A DNA stretch of 56,489 nucleotides from Gammaproteobacteria bacterium (GTDB lineage Bacteria; Pseudomonadota; Gammaproteobacteria; GRL18), in the NCBI GenBank assembly GCA_016744375.1, contig JADGEM010000025.1, positions 1-56,489 of the forward strand, in the 5' to 3' direction. Each line of letters opens with the position of its first letter. Position 1 is the first letter of the stretch. Shown in pieces: positions 17,818-26,535 of the stretch. The translations under genes and the position numbers were made by a program. A model generated the notes under the pieces. The model did not search any database. It saw only the letters and a program-made list of their open reading frames with translations, and was not told where the DNA came from.

Positions 17818-19110
17818 ATGAATTCTCTTACCGGATTTAAAAAAGCTAGCTCCAGCACTTTTCCAGCCAGTGTCCCCGGCTCAAAATCATTTACCAACCG
17901 AGCTCTGGTTTTAGCCGCACATCAATTGGGGCGTACGGTCATTCATAATGCTTTGATCTGCGATGATACTATTTATTTCTCCAAAGCCCTGAGTGCCTTT
18001 GAGGGTCTTGATATTGTTCAGGATGGGAACTCTTTTATTGTAAATCGCACCAGCGAGACGATCATCGCTCCTGATGAGCCGGTCTATTTCGGCGCAGCAG
18101 GTACTCCGGTTCGACTGATGCTTTCTTTTGTTTCATCAGCACAGGGGCAGACCCTGGTAACCGGTAACGAGCGCTTGAGCGAGCGTCCCATGGTGGACAT
18201 CCTGGATGCCTTTGATACCGCCGGCATTCAATATGAGTGTAAGGGGGAGCCGGGGCATCTTCCCGTGCTGGTAACCGGAGCCCCGGCAACCACTGCAAAC
18301 TGGAAAATCAATGGCAGTGTTTCCAGCCAGTTTCTCAGCAGCCTTTTAATCAATGCTTCTCAGCAGCTCGACAAGTCAGAAGTCAATATTGAAGTTCTCA
18401 ATTACCTCGTTTCCAGACCCTATATTGAAATGACTCTGGAAATGATGGCCAAGGTCGGTCTCAAGGTTGAAGAACCGAAGCCAAACCATTTTAAAGTGAC
18501 ACCATGCCGTTCATCTGCCAGCGATATTCATGTCGAGATTGATGCCTCCGGCATGTCTTATATTGTTACTGCGGCAGTGCTCACTCACTCTACCGTCAAG
18601 ATTAGTGGTATTTCCCGCAATTCTAAACAGGGTGATGTGGGTCTGATCGATGTCTACAAGCAAATGGGCTGCAAGGTAGAAGACGATGATGATTCTATTA
18701 CCTTTACTGGCGCACCTATCTCCGGTATTGATGTGGATATGGAAAAAATGCCCGATGTAGTGCTGAGCCTGGCGGTTGCTGCAACCCAGGCCAGTGGTCC
18801 TGTCACCATTACCAATATCGCCAATTTACGTGTTAAAGAATGTGATCGCATTCATGCGGCCTGTCATGAACTGGCGCGTCTCGGTGTAGAGGTTGAAGAA
18901 GGTGAAGACTGGATGCGTATTCACCCGGCCAAAACTCTGAAAGTCGAACAGGTAACAACCTATGATGATCATCGGGTTGCCATGGCATTTTCTCTGCTTG
19001 GCTTAATCCAGGAAGGTATCAGTGTTGAAGAGCCAGAGTGTGTCAGCAAATCATTCCCTGATTTCTGGAAAGAAATGCAGCGTTTTGTTGATTTCCACCA
19101 GCAAGACTAA
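17818..19110 (+). CDS. Divergent EPSP-synthase family enzyme (AroA-like enolpyruvyl transferase)
   Basis: This 430-residue protein has the full EPSP-synthase fold and most catalytic residues: SKSFTNRAL at residues 22-30, RPMVD, SSQFLSSLL, the Asp of MPDVVLSLAV, RVKECDRI, DDHRVAMAFS and CVSKSFPDF. The classic LGNAGT loop reads FGAAGT near residues 91-96, so the conserved Asn is Ala. The family transfers the enolpyruvyl group of phosphoenolpyruvate to an acceptor; housekeeping AroA uses shikimate 3-phosphate. No other shikimate genes are nearby. It instead heads a block of Pst-like transport and phosphomutase/phosphatase genes beside arsenite oxidase. AroA paralogues are proposed arsenoenolpyruvate synthases in Streptomyces, so an arsenic role is a plausible alternative to a second AroA. 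Confidence 0.85.
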   Translation: MNSLTGFKKASSSTFPASVPGSKSFTNRALVLAAHQLGRTVIHNALICDDTIYFSKALSAFEGLDIVQDGNSFIVNRTSETIIAPDEPVYFGAAGTPVRLMLSFVSSAQGQTLVTGNERLSERPMVDILDAFDTAGIQYECKGEPGHLPVLVTGAPATTANWKINGSVSSQFLSSLLINASQQLDKSEVNIEVLNYLVSRPYIEMTLEMMAKVGLKVEEPKPNHFKVTPCRSSASDIHVEIDASGMSYIVTAAVLTHSTVKISGISRNSKQGDVGLIDVYKQMGCKVEDDDDSITFTGAPISGIDVDMEKMPDVVLSLAVAATQASGPVTITNIANLRVKECDRIHAACHELARLGVEVEEGEDWMRIHPAKTLKVEQVTTYDDHRVAMAFSLLGLIQEGISVEEPECVSKSFPDFWKEMQRFVDFHQQD

Positions 19111-19640
19111 GATACTGAAAAAGTCTACTTAATACTACCTGCATCCGAAACTTCAGGGTGGATGATTAGCTTGTGCTATTCGCCTCAATGGGGCTACGGA
19201 TTCAGGTATTTTTTAGCTCTCTATAGGCAGGACAGGCGTAGAGAGTTTTTCTGATCTTTTCGCGTACCCCACTCTTTTTCTATGCTATTGAATTATTTGA
19301 ACAGATTTTAGTTTAGATGTCTTATTTGTAATCTAGATTAAAGAAAAATGAGCCATCACCTTGTAAGATGTTTCCAAGAAGTTCGCAAAGAAACTTCTTG
19401 AAGTTGGTTATACACTCATGATCTGAATTCAGGGACTTGAATTCAGGAAAATAATAAAGTTGTAATAACCGAATAAAAAAATAAAAAAGGTTCTTACAAA
19501 ACTCCAAATACTCAGCAAATATCATTATTTTACAGTTGTACACCAGGTGTAATTTATTAATTTTTTCTTGTCATGGAATAGTTTTGCAAGTGACTCAAAC
19601 ATAAAAAATTTTTCAATCATACCCAAGGAGTTCATCAATT
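19111..19640. other. 530-bp intergenic region before the Pst-like operon
   Basis: It holds the terminator at 19217-19250 and an AT-rich leader. A minus-strand frame of 73 codons at 19322-19543 has no ribosome-binding site and an odd composition. No complete Pho box was found; only a TTGTCAT half-site occurs near 19569. Confidence 0.4.
19217..19250 (+). terminator. Rho-independent terminator of the AroA-like gene
   Basis: CTCTCTA and TAGAGAG form a stem followed directly by TTTTT, about 110 bases after the stop. Confidence 0.7.
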
Positions 19641-20444
19641 ATGCGCAATTTATTGCCCGCTTTATTATTGTCTGCCATTCCACTTTTCTCAGTTGGAACT
19701 GTCAATGCAGGCGAATCAGTTACCTTTGCTGGTAGCACAACTGTATTTCCGTTCATGGAAAAGCTGACGCCCTTATTAGCGAAACAAGGCATTGACGCTA
19801 AAATCCAGGCTGGCGGATCATCTGCGGGCTTCAAGGCGTGTAAATCGGGTATTGCCCAGTTTGGCATGATGTCACGTGAACTGAAGAAAAGCGAAAAGCC
19901 GCACGTGAAGACAATAGTCATGTCGCGTGACTGGCTGGTGATGATAGCGCACAAGGATGCGCCTTTCGACAATATCACGTCGAAAGAGATTGTCGATCTC
20001 TATACCGGCCATACCAAAGAGCTGAATGGCTACAAGATTAATGCCATCGCCAAGGAAGCCGGACGGGGAACCAAGACGATATTTGATCATTACTTCCATC
20101 TGGGCAAAAAGGCAGGCCATCCGATTGCCAGAGATCTGGTTATTATCGGCCCCAACGGTCAGGCCATCACCACTGTGGCCGGAGACATCCACGGGCTGAC
20201 CATGCTGTCTTATTCCGCTGTGGATGCCGCCATCAAACAGGGTGAGCCGATCAAGATGCTGACACTGGATGGTGTTGCAGGCACCCCAGAGAATGTAGGA
20301 AATGGAAAATACACGCTACAACGTGCCCTGAACCTGGTGTATTTGCCAAAGAACGCCGCTCTGGCGGATCGTTTGAGCAAAGCTCTGGCCAATGATGAAG
20401 CGCGCCAGATCCTTATAGACGGTGGGCTCAAGCCTTCATTGTAA
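19641..20444 (+). CDS. Periplasmic PstS-like phosphate-type binding protein
   Basis: This 267-residue protein has a Sec signal (LLPALLLSAIPLF, cleavage after VNA near residue 23). It has the PstS-type oxyanion-binding pattern: AGSTTVFPF at the mature N-terminus, GGSSAGFKACKSG, MMSRELKKSE and EAGRGTKTIF. PstS binds phosphate through Ser/Thr, Arg and Asp contacts of this kind. An aspartate-dependent choice of phosphate over arsenate cannot be read from sequence alone. The following genes encode the matching permeases and ATPase. Next to arsenite oxidase it may import arsenate, phosphate competing with arsenate, or an organic derivative. By eye, G+C looks higher than in many neighbours, a possible sign of separate origin. 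Confidence 0.88.
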   Translation: MRNLLPALLLSAIPLFSVGTVNAGESVTFAGSTTVFPFMEKLTPLLAKQGIDAKIQAGGSSAGFKACKSGIAQFGMMSRELKKSEKPHVKTIVMSRDWLVMIAHKDAPFDNITSKEIVDLYTGHTKELNGYKINAIAKEAGRGTKTIFDHYFHLGKKAGHPIARDLVIIGPNGQAITTVAGDIHGLTMLSYSAVDAAIKQGEPIKMLTLDGVAGTPENVGNGKYTLQRALNLVYLPKNAALADRLSKALANDEARQILIDGGLKPSL

Positions 20445-20596
20445 GCGTAATCTTACAAGCAGGCCCTCACCGGTTTGCTTGGTCTGTCATGTAAGCACCT
20501 GATCGTGGAACAGAGAGTTTTCTTTCCCGATCAGGCGCTTCGTTGACTAAGGAGTATTCTTAAATTTTAGCTAAAACTCGGTTTGTATTACTTGTT

Positions 20597-21505
20597 ATGA
20601 CAGATATGGTTAATAGAATTAAGGCTTCCAACGTCTTAAAACATAACAAGTCCATAGTACCCGGAACTTTATTAAACATAACAAAAGAGAATTTATCGGG
20701 CATGAAGTTCATTGTTTTATTACTTGTGCTGATACTAGTTTTTATGCTGGTATATCCCCTTGTTAGTTCCATTGATTTCTTTATGGAAATTCCACTTTCC
20801 AACTGGGTTTCCCTCGACTGGTATCCTGACGAAGATTATTACGGGATGATGGTCCCATTGACTGGCAGTTTACTGCTGGTGCTTGTCACTCTTCCCCTGG
20901 CGCTTTTGGCAGGCTGGGCACTCAGCCTGCAACTGGTTGATAACCGCAAGAGCTGGCTCAACCCGGCCACAGTGGCAGTACTCGAGGTATGGATTTCCCT
21001 GCCTTCGGTTATTATCGGCGTCTGGGCGATTATTGAGATCATTCCCATGGTGCGGGAGACTTTTGGTGGAAACGGTTACTCGCTGCTGGCCGCTGCCATT
21101 GGCCTGACCATTTTTATCACGCCCACCTGCACCCTGTTATTCTACCGCAGCTATCTGACCCACCTGGATCAATACCAGGGGCTTGAAAACAGCTTTCAGA
21201 TGTCCACTCTGAGCCGCTCTGAACTGTTTATCAAAAGCCAGCCGACAGCTGTGATCGGTACGATCAATTACATTTTTTGTCGCCTCTTCGGCGAGACCAT
21301 GGTGGTGCTGATGCTTTCTGGCAACAGCCTGCAAGTGCCCGGCAATTTTTTGGACAGTTTTCGTACGCTGACCGCAAACATTGCACTGGAAATGTCTTAT
21401 GCAGGAGGCATGCATGAAACCGCCCTGTTCGCCATGGCCAGCATTGCCATCGTACTTATCCTGATCGTATTACTGGCACAATATAAGAGGTTGATCCATG
21501 TTTAA
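20597..21505 (+). CDS. PstC-like ABC transporter permease
   Basis: This 302-residue inner-membrane protein has a polar N-terminus of about 35 residues, then six hydrophobic segments. The permease coupling region shows as RLFGETMVVLMLSGN with EALxxG-like spacing. The start is uncertain: there is no good ribosome-binding site at 20597, and an internal ATG before the first membrane helix (MKFIVLLLVL) is possible. The coding region overlaps the PstA-like gene by eight bases, so both are translated together. It pairs with the PstA-like subunit to form the channel for the solute delivered by the PstS-like protein. Confidence 0.85.
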   Translation: MTDMVNRIKASNVLKHNKSIVPGTLLNITKENLSGMKFIVLLLVLILVFMLVYPLVSSIDFFMEIPLSNWVSLDWYPDEDYYGMMVPLTGSLLLVLVTLPLALLAGWALSLQLVDNRKSWLNPATVAVLEVWISLPSVIIGVWAIIEIIPMVRETFGGNGYSLLAAAIGLTIFITPTCTLLFYRSYLTHLDQYQGLENSFQMSTLSRSELFIKSQPTAVIGTINYIFCRLFGETMVVLMLSGNSLQVPGNFLDSFRTLTANIALEMSYAGGMHETALFAMASIAIVLILIVLLAQYKRLIHV

Positions 21506-22259
21506 ACATTTTAGACAACGTTGGATTCTGTGGCTGTACATGCTGTTGACAGTGAGCATAATGGCCACCTTCATGAAACCCTTGCAATTCGAACATACCA
21601 CTGCGGGTATTATCGTTGGTACCATCATTACCACCGTTGGTGCAGTGCTGGTCGCTGCCCTGCCCGCTTACCTGATCGCCGGTGTCATGGCGGGCATCAT
21701 CCGCCTGCCGAACTGGCTGCAATCACTAACCGCGGTGTCAGTCTATATCCTGGCTGGCATGCCGTCGATCATCCTGGGCATCATTGGCTTCCTCTTATTC
21801 GTCAATGCACTCGGATTTGGCTGGTCCATGCTGTCCGCCATGCTGACCCTGATTCTGCTGTTGTACCCTACTCTGGTAACCGCCTTCTCCCAAATCCTCA
21901 GGCCTTTTAACCAGCGTTACGGCATGGCGGCGAAATCCTTTGATGTTGGTCCGCTGGAATTCCTGTTTCGTCTGTCACCCGCTTATCAGAAAGGTAAAAT
22001 CCTTGATGCTCTGATCCTTGGTTGGGCGACTTCACTGGGTGATACTGCCGCTGTCATGTTGACCTGCGGTGCCCTGACTGCTTTTCCTGAATCTATTATG
22101 GACTCGGTCAGGCTGATAAATTTTCATATTTTCTTACTGGCAATGGATATACCAGGCGGCATGCCGGAAGCACGAAGTCTTTCGCTGTTGTTAATTATCT
22201 TTTTGCTGTTCCTTTTTGTTGTACCACGTTTAGCACATCGCTACCTTTCAGAGGATTAA
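21498..22259 (+). CDS. PstA-like ABC transporter permease
   Basis: This 253-residue protein has six hydrophobic segments and the coupling motif in AKSFDVGPLEFLFR and GDTAAVMLTCGAL. It overlaps the PstC-like gene and is followed four bases later by the ATPase gene. It is the second half of the channel of the phosphate-type importer and resides in the inner membrane. Confidence 0.85.
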   Translation: MFKHFRQRWILWLYMLLTVSIMATFMKPLQFEHTTAGIIVGTIITTVGAVLVAALPAYLIAGVMAGIIRLPNWLQSLTAVSVYILAGMPSIILGIIGFLLFVNALGFGWSMLSAMLTLILLLYPTLVTAFSQILRPFNQRYGMAAKSFDVGPLEFLFRLSPAYQKGKILDALILGWATSLGDTAAVMLTCGALTAFPESIMDSVRLINFHIFLLAMDIPGGMPEARSLSLLLIIFLLFLFVVPRLAHRYLSED

Positions 22260-22263
22260 TACT

Positions 22264-23106
22264 ATGACTGCACAAATGCATGCTACACACGACCAACCAT
22301 TTAATAACACCCATGTTCAATTATTGTTCAATGAGCCTGAGTGTTGCGGCATGAGGATCAAAAATCTGAGTATCTTTGCCAAGAAAAAAACCATCCTGAC
22401 TGTTGATGAATTACGTTTCCCCAACACCGGAGTGGTTGCTATTATGGGGCCTTCTGGCTCAGGTAAAAGCACTTTTCTAAAAGCCATGTCAGAGCTTATG
22501 GATGAAAATCTGACTCATAAAGGTAAAATTGATATTACTTGTATCGAGTCAGCCAATAAGTCAAATAAAAAGCCTTCGAGTATTTGTTCCCACTTTGCTA
22601 TGGTATGGCAAAAACCAACTGTATTCCCCTGCTCCATCTGGGATAACCTGAAGGTTCCACTGCGTAAGCGTAAGGTTGCCCGCTCACAATGGCGTGAACT
22701 GATGGAAAAGGCATTGGTTGATGTTGGGCTTATGGGAGAACTGGATAATGATTGGTCTAAACAACGTGCTCAGCGTTTGTCAGGTGGACAGCAGCAGCGT
22801 TTGTCCATCGCTATGGGACTATTGAAGGACTCCAATATCTTTTTGTTTGATGAGCCTACCTCTGCTCTTGATCCTATTTCTACTGAAAAGATAGAGCGCA
22901 TCATCAGAAAGCTAGGACAAGACAAACTGGTATTATTGGTCACTCACAGTCTGGGTCAGGCCAAGCGCGTCAGTGATTACAGTGCGATGTTCCATAACCA
23001 TGAAGACAAGGGAGCCCTGTGCGAGTTCTCATCTTCGGAAGAATTTTTCAAAAGCCCGGCCAGTCCCCAAAGCCGTGAATTTATTATGCAGGAAACAGGT
23101 GTCTAA
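22264..23106 (+). CDS. PstB-like ABC transporter ATPase
   Basis: This 280-residue protein has Walker A GPSGSGKST near residue 65, signature LSGGQQQRLSIAMG, Walker B NIFLFDEPTSALDP and a switch His in LVTHS. The first 30 residues are an extra extension compared with usual PstB. By eye its base composition is more AT-rich than the two permease genes before it, so the operon may be mosaic. It powers the Pst-like importer. No phoU gene follows, which separates it from housekeeping pst operons. Confidence 0.88.
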   Translation: MTAQMHATHDQPFNNTHVQLLFNEPECCGMRIKNLSIFAKKKTILTVDELRFPNTGVVAIMGPSGSGKSTFLKAMSELMDENLTHKGKIDITCIESANKSNKKPSSICSHFAMVWQKPTVFPCSIWDNLKVPLRKRKVARSQWRELMEKALVDVGLMGELDNDWSKQRAQRLSGGQQQRLSIAMGLLKDSNIFLFDEPTSALDPISTEKIERIIRKLGQDKLVLLVTHSLGQAKRVSDYSAMFHNHEDKGALCEFSSSEEFFKSPASPQSREFIMQETGV

Positions 23107-23132
23107 GTGAGAAAGAGCTGTGAGGAAAAGCA

Positions 23133-24623
23133 ATGAGTCTTGATAAACAATCCAAAGCCGTACTGATGATTCTGGATGGCATGGGACTTAATGAAGACCC
23201 AAAGAGTAGTGCCACCACTGCAGAACAAATGCCTTATGTGCATTCACTCATGCAGCAATATGGTTACGCACGCTTACATGCTTCAGGAACACCAGTGGGA
23301 CTGGATGATGGTAAAGCAGGTAATTCAGAAGTAGGTCATCTTACTATTGGAGCAGGTAAAGTGCTGCTCAGTACCCTGGCCCGGGTGCGCGAAGGTTATC
23401 ATAGCAATAACTGGGAGCAGAGTTCAGCATGGAATAATAGTGACTTCTCCAAACCTCTGCATGTAGCAGGAATACTCTCTGATGCAGGTGTTCATGCTCA
23501 TTGGGAAACTCTGATTATGGCGGCTGATCTGGGTATTAAAAAAGGTTTCCCTGCAGTTTATATTCATGCCTTGCTAGACGGAACAGATAGTCAGGCAGGG
23601 ACTGCGCCCAGAATGCTGGCAGAGCTGCAACAGGCCATTAAAGATAATGGCAGTGAAAATATTATATTAGCATCGGTGATGGGTCGTAAGTGGTCTGCTG
23701 ACCGTGCTGAAAACTGGGATTTAACAGAATATTGCCGTGATGCCTTAATGGGACGCATAGAAGGCAAGGCATTTAGCTCAGAAGACCTTGAACAACACTT
23801 GGCAAACTCCACATCTGAAGCTGATTTCCCCTATACTTTCTTACCTGGTGGTGTGCCCGTTAGCGCAGGTGAGACGCTGATACTGAGCAATCACCGCGCA
23901 GATCGTATTTCACAACTGGCCAAAGTCATGAATGATGAATGTCATGTGATTGCAATGGTTGAGTTAAAGCATGAAGCAACCCCCATAGAAGATGTCTTTT
24001 TCCCTACTTTACCCCTTAATGGTGGTCTGGTTGATGTGTTGAATGAACAGGGATTTCGCACAACACGCTTATCAGAGCAGTGCAAGTTTCCGCATGTGAC
24101 TTATTTTATCAACGGCATGCAGGCTGATGAGTCAGCCAAAGGCGTTGAAGTAGCAACAATTCCTGATGCAGAAATATTAGGTAATCCCCTGATGTCGATT
24201 AAGCTTCTGGAAACAGAAATGCAAAAAATCATGGCAGATGATGAGGGTGGACAGGTGCTGATTGTCAATGTACCCAATCTGGATCAGGTCGGTCATCAGG
24301 GAAGTCTTGAGGCTGCCAGTGCAGCAGGTAATGCCGTTGATGATCTGGTTAAACAGGTTGTGATATGGGCTAAAGAACATAGTTGGCAATTGTTGATTAC
24401 GGCAGACCATGGTAATGCTGACGTGATGGTCGATGACCTGGGACGCCCCATGGGTTCCCATTCCAGTAATAATGTGCCTATGCTGGCTATTCCTTTTGAT
24501 GGAAAAACAATGCAGTGGCAACAGAAAACCGGTGTCTTAACAAATGTTGCTGCAAGCTTCCTAACGTTGTTAGGAACAGAATATCCAGATACTATGAGTG
24601 AGAGTTTGATAACACTTAATTAG
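23133..24623 (+). CDS. Divergent cofactor-independent phosphoglycerate mutase family enzyme (GpmI-like)
   Basis: This 496-residue member of the alkaline-phosphatase superfamily keeps the metal and nucleophile residues of GpmI: ILDGMG at the N-terminus, the catalytic Ser in AGNSEVGHLTIGAG near residue 65, SDAGVHAH, ASVMGRKWSADR, HRADR, NLDQVGH, TADHGNAD and GSHSSNNVPM. The substrate-contacting LDGRD of the family reads LDGTD near residues 148-152, so an Arg is lost, and the usual PEMSA region is altered. GpmI interconverts 3- and 2-phosphoglycerate by moving a phosphoryl group. Here a related phosphoryl or arsenyl substrate seems likely, because the gene sits in a block with AroA-like and Pst-like genes. 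A working glycolytic GpmI cannot be excluded. Confidence 0.85.
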   Translation: MSLDKQSKAVLMILDGMGLNEDPKSSATTAEQMPYVHSLMQQYGYARLHASGTPVGLDDGKAGNSEVGHLTIGAGKVLLSTLARVREGYHSNNWEQSSAWNNSDFSKPLHVAGILSDAGVHAHWETLIMAADLGIKKGFPAVYIHALLDGTDSQAGTAPRMLAELQQAIKDNGSENIILASVMGRKWSADRAENWDLTEYCRDALMGRIEGKAFSSEDLEQHLANSTSEADFPYTFLPGGVPVSAGETLILSNHRADRISQLAKVMNDECHVIAMVELKHEATPIEDVFFPTLPLNGGLVDVLNEQGFRTTRLSEQCKFPHVTYFINGMQADESAKGVEVATIPDAEILGNPLMSIKLLETEMQKIMADDEGGQVLIVNVPNLDQVGHQGSLEAASAAGNAVDDLVKQVVIWAKEHSWQLLITADHGNADVMVDDLGRPMGSHSSNNVPMLAIPFDGKTMQWQQKTGVLTNVAASFLTLLGTEYPDTMSESLITLN

Positions 24624-24649
24624 TAAGTGCCTGAAAACGCCCTTATGTA

Positions 24650-24676
24650 GTCGGATAAGCAATAGTGCCATCCGAC
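24650..24676. terminator. Hairpin after the GpmI-like gene
   Basis: GTCGGAT and ATCCGAC form a perfect 7-bp stem followed by an AT-rich stretch ending in a T-run (24686-24692). Likely a terminator. Confidence 0.5.
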
Positions 24677-24781
24677 AAATATTTCATTTTTTCACATAAA
24701 TACTGGATGGCATTCCCTATCCAGATTATACTCATTTATTTTTAATTTTATAAATTTGAAGTTTATAACAAAGGAAACTTT

Positions 24782-25300
24782 ATGACAGCAGTACACCCAA
24801 CCTGGTCAATGCCCATAGGAGATAATGGTGCAGGAGTTATTATGATGCCCTGCCCTGGAACGAAAGAGGTCGATCTTGACAGCACTGTTAGTCAGTTAAA
24901 GGGGCAAGGCGTTACCGCTATTCTTAGCATGATGGTAGATGAAGAAATGAGAAATCTACATGCCGAGAACCTGCCAAAGGTGTGTAAGCAGAATGACATT
25001 CAGTGGTTTAATATGGAAACGGATGATCATAAAGTTCCTGGCGAAGATTCTCTGTCAAAATGGGATCAGTATAAGGGTAACCTGCTGGAAGTGATTAACC
25101 AGGGTGGTAAAGTCGCGGTTCACTGCAAGGGTGGGACTGGCAGGACAGGCGTTGGAGTGGCGATGCTGCTATTAGAACTTGGTAGAGATGGGGAGCAGGC
25201 AGTAGCGGATGTAAAAGCCCTGAAACCTGGCGCATTTAACAGTGCGTTGACAGTTGAGTTTATTAAAAATCAGGCAGAAACACTAAAAAATAAATCCTGA
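24782..25300 (+). CDS. Dual-specificity (CDKN3-type) protein phosphatase-like enzyme
   Basis: This 172-residue protein has the Cys-based phosphatase loop CxxGxxR in VHCKGGTGRTGVG near residues 113-122, and a possible general-acid Asp in METDDHKVP. The N-terminal part (GAGVIMMPCPGTKEVD) matches the CDKN3/DSP family. Such enzymes hydrolyse phosphate esters through a cysteinyl-phosphate; several arsenate reductases use a similar Cys-Arg loop. It has a good ribosome-binding site (AAGGAAA) and is followed at once by the histidine phosphatase gene. In this position it may act on a small phosphorylated or arsenylated metabolite rather than on a protein. Confidence 0.82.
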   Translation: MTAVHPTWSMPIGDNGAGVIMMPCPGTKEVDLDSTVSQLKGQGVTAILSMMVDEEMRNLHAENLPKVCKQNDIQWFNMETDDHKVPGEDSLSKWDQYKGNLLEVINQGGKVAVHCKGGTGRTGVGVAMLLLELGRDGEQAVADVKALKPGAFNSALTVEFIKNQAETLKNKS

Positions 25301-25305
25301 GCTTT

Positions 25306-25962
25306 ATGTCCGATCATTCAGAAAACCAAACAGAAACGATCAGATTAGAGGCTCAGGCAGAGACTATTATTGACTTCATTCGTCATGGTGAGCCTGAAGG
25401 CGGCAGAATGTATCGTGGCAGTCGGGTGGATCATCCCCTGTCAAAAATGGGCTGGCAACAGATGCATGAAGCAATTAGCAAGCAGTATATGAGGCTAGAA
25501 CCTGAGACAGAATTCAACTGGGATCTTGTTGTTAGCTCACCCATGCTACGCTGTCATGCTTTTGCTGAGGTAATCTCAAAACAGTTGGCCATTCCATTAG
25601 TTACTAACGAGGTATTAACAGAAATTTCTTTTGGTGACTGGGAAGGGAAAACAGTTGATGAGGTTAAGGCGGCTGATCCGGTTCTATTTCGTGAATTTCA
25701 TCGTGACCCGGTTAAAAACAGACCCCACGGAGCAGAATCTCTGGAAGCATTTAGTCAGCGTATTACTGATGGGTTATCTGCTTTGCTAAAAGAATATACG
25801 GGCAAGAGGATATTGCTGGTGACCCATGCCGGAATTATGCGAACCATTTTTATCCATGTTTTATCGGCACCACTAAAAAGTCGCCAATTGATCCGCTTCC
25901 CCTATGCAGGAATGTTACGCCTCTATGCAACACAAGAGCAGAAGCGGATTGAATACCTTTAA
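25306..25962 (+). CDS. Histidine phosphatase superfamily enzyme
   Basis: This 218-residue protein has the RHG signature in DFIRHGEPEGG near residue 25, the second catalytic His in LLVTHAGIMR near residue 170, the Arg in SSPMLRC and the acid in FGDWEGKT. It is closest in appearance to the CobC/phosphoglycerate-mutase-like phosphatases that hydrolyse small phosphate esters. No cobalamin genes are nearby. Its gene begins six bases after the dual-specificity phosphatase stop, so the two form one transcript with the GpmI-like gene upstream. Confidence 0.87.
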   Translation: MSDHSENQTETIRLEAQAETIIDFIRHGEPEGGRMYRGSRVDHPLSKMGWQQMHEAISKQYMRLEPETEFNWDLVVSSPMLRCHAFAEVISKQLAIPLVTNEVLTEISFGDWEGKTVDEVKAADPVLFREFHRDPVKNRPHGAESLEAFSQRITDGLSALLKEYTGKRILLVTHAGIMRTIFIHVLSAPLKSRQLIRFPYAGMLRLYATQEQKRIEYL

Positions 25963-26269
25963 TCTGGAAAAGTTAGTATTGATTTAATAGCGGCTGCACG
26001 AGGTAGTTTCAGGCTTTGCCTTATCTCAGCAGTGTGCAGCCTGCCATGATCTTTATCGAACTGACTAAGAGGATTTCGCTCTCAGGCAACAATTAGACAG
26101 AGACGAAGTTTATGATTTTGGTGATATTCAGCGCCTGTCCAAATCTGGTCATAAGATATATAAAGTATCGGATAAAAATGGTGTGCATTAGGGTAGTCAG
26201 AAATTCGAGTAAATTTTCAGTACGAATGAACTTTGAAGTAAAGCTGAGTGAATGTAATGGTCAGTTTTA

Positions 26270-26398
26270 TCAGACCAGGCCGAATAACGATGCAGATAAA
26301 ATCAGTAACGGAAATCCGGGTATGATCGGCATGATAATGAAGAGCACGCCAAGAGCAAATGTCGCCCAGGCTAAAACGCGATAAATTGTTTTTTTCAT
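26270..26398 (-). CDS. Small membrane protein, PGPGW/DUF454-like
   Basis: The minus strand encodes 42 residues from ATG at 26398 to TGA at 26270, preceded by a clear GGAG ribosome-binding site. The protein is one continuous hydrophobic region with a Pro-Gly turn (IIMPIIPGFPLLILS), like the PGPGW-type small transmembrane proteins. The rest of the 25963-26535 gap holds no supported gene, only a 40-codon open stretch at 26069-26191 without a start that may be a gene remnant. Confidence 0.6.
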   Translation of the reverse strand: MKKTIYRVLAWATFALGVLFIIMPIIPGFPLLILSASLFGLV

Positions 26399-26535
26399 AT
26401 CATTCTCCAGTATATACTTAAATTATAGTACATCCCTGAAAAATAGTTGTAACTCACTGGTAATCAGGCGGGGTTAGGGGCAGCCATTTGACGAATACAG
26501 CAACATACTGAATAATATGATATCTTGGAGAAAGT

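Noticed and set aside
19322..19543. Minus-strand frame of 73 codons before the Pst-like operon.
   Set aside because: Aromatic-rich, no ribosome-binding site, AT-rich DNA; likely chance.
19565..19590. TTGTCAT considered as a Pho box before the Pst-like operon.
   Set aside because: Only one half-site; the second CTGTCAT repeat at the right spacing is absent.
26069..26191. 40-codon open stretch with coding-like composition (DEVYDFGDIQRL).
   Set aside because: It lacks a start codon and ribosome-binding site; probably a gene remnant or chance.
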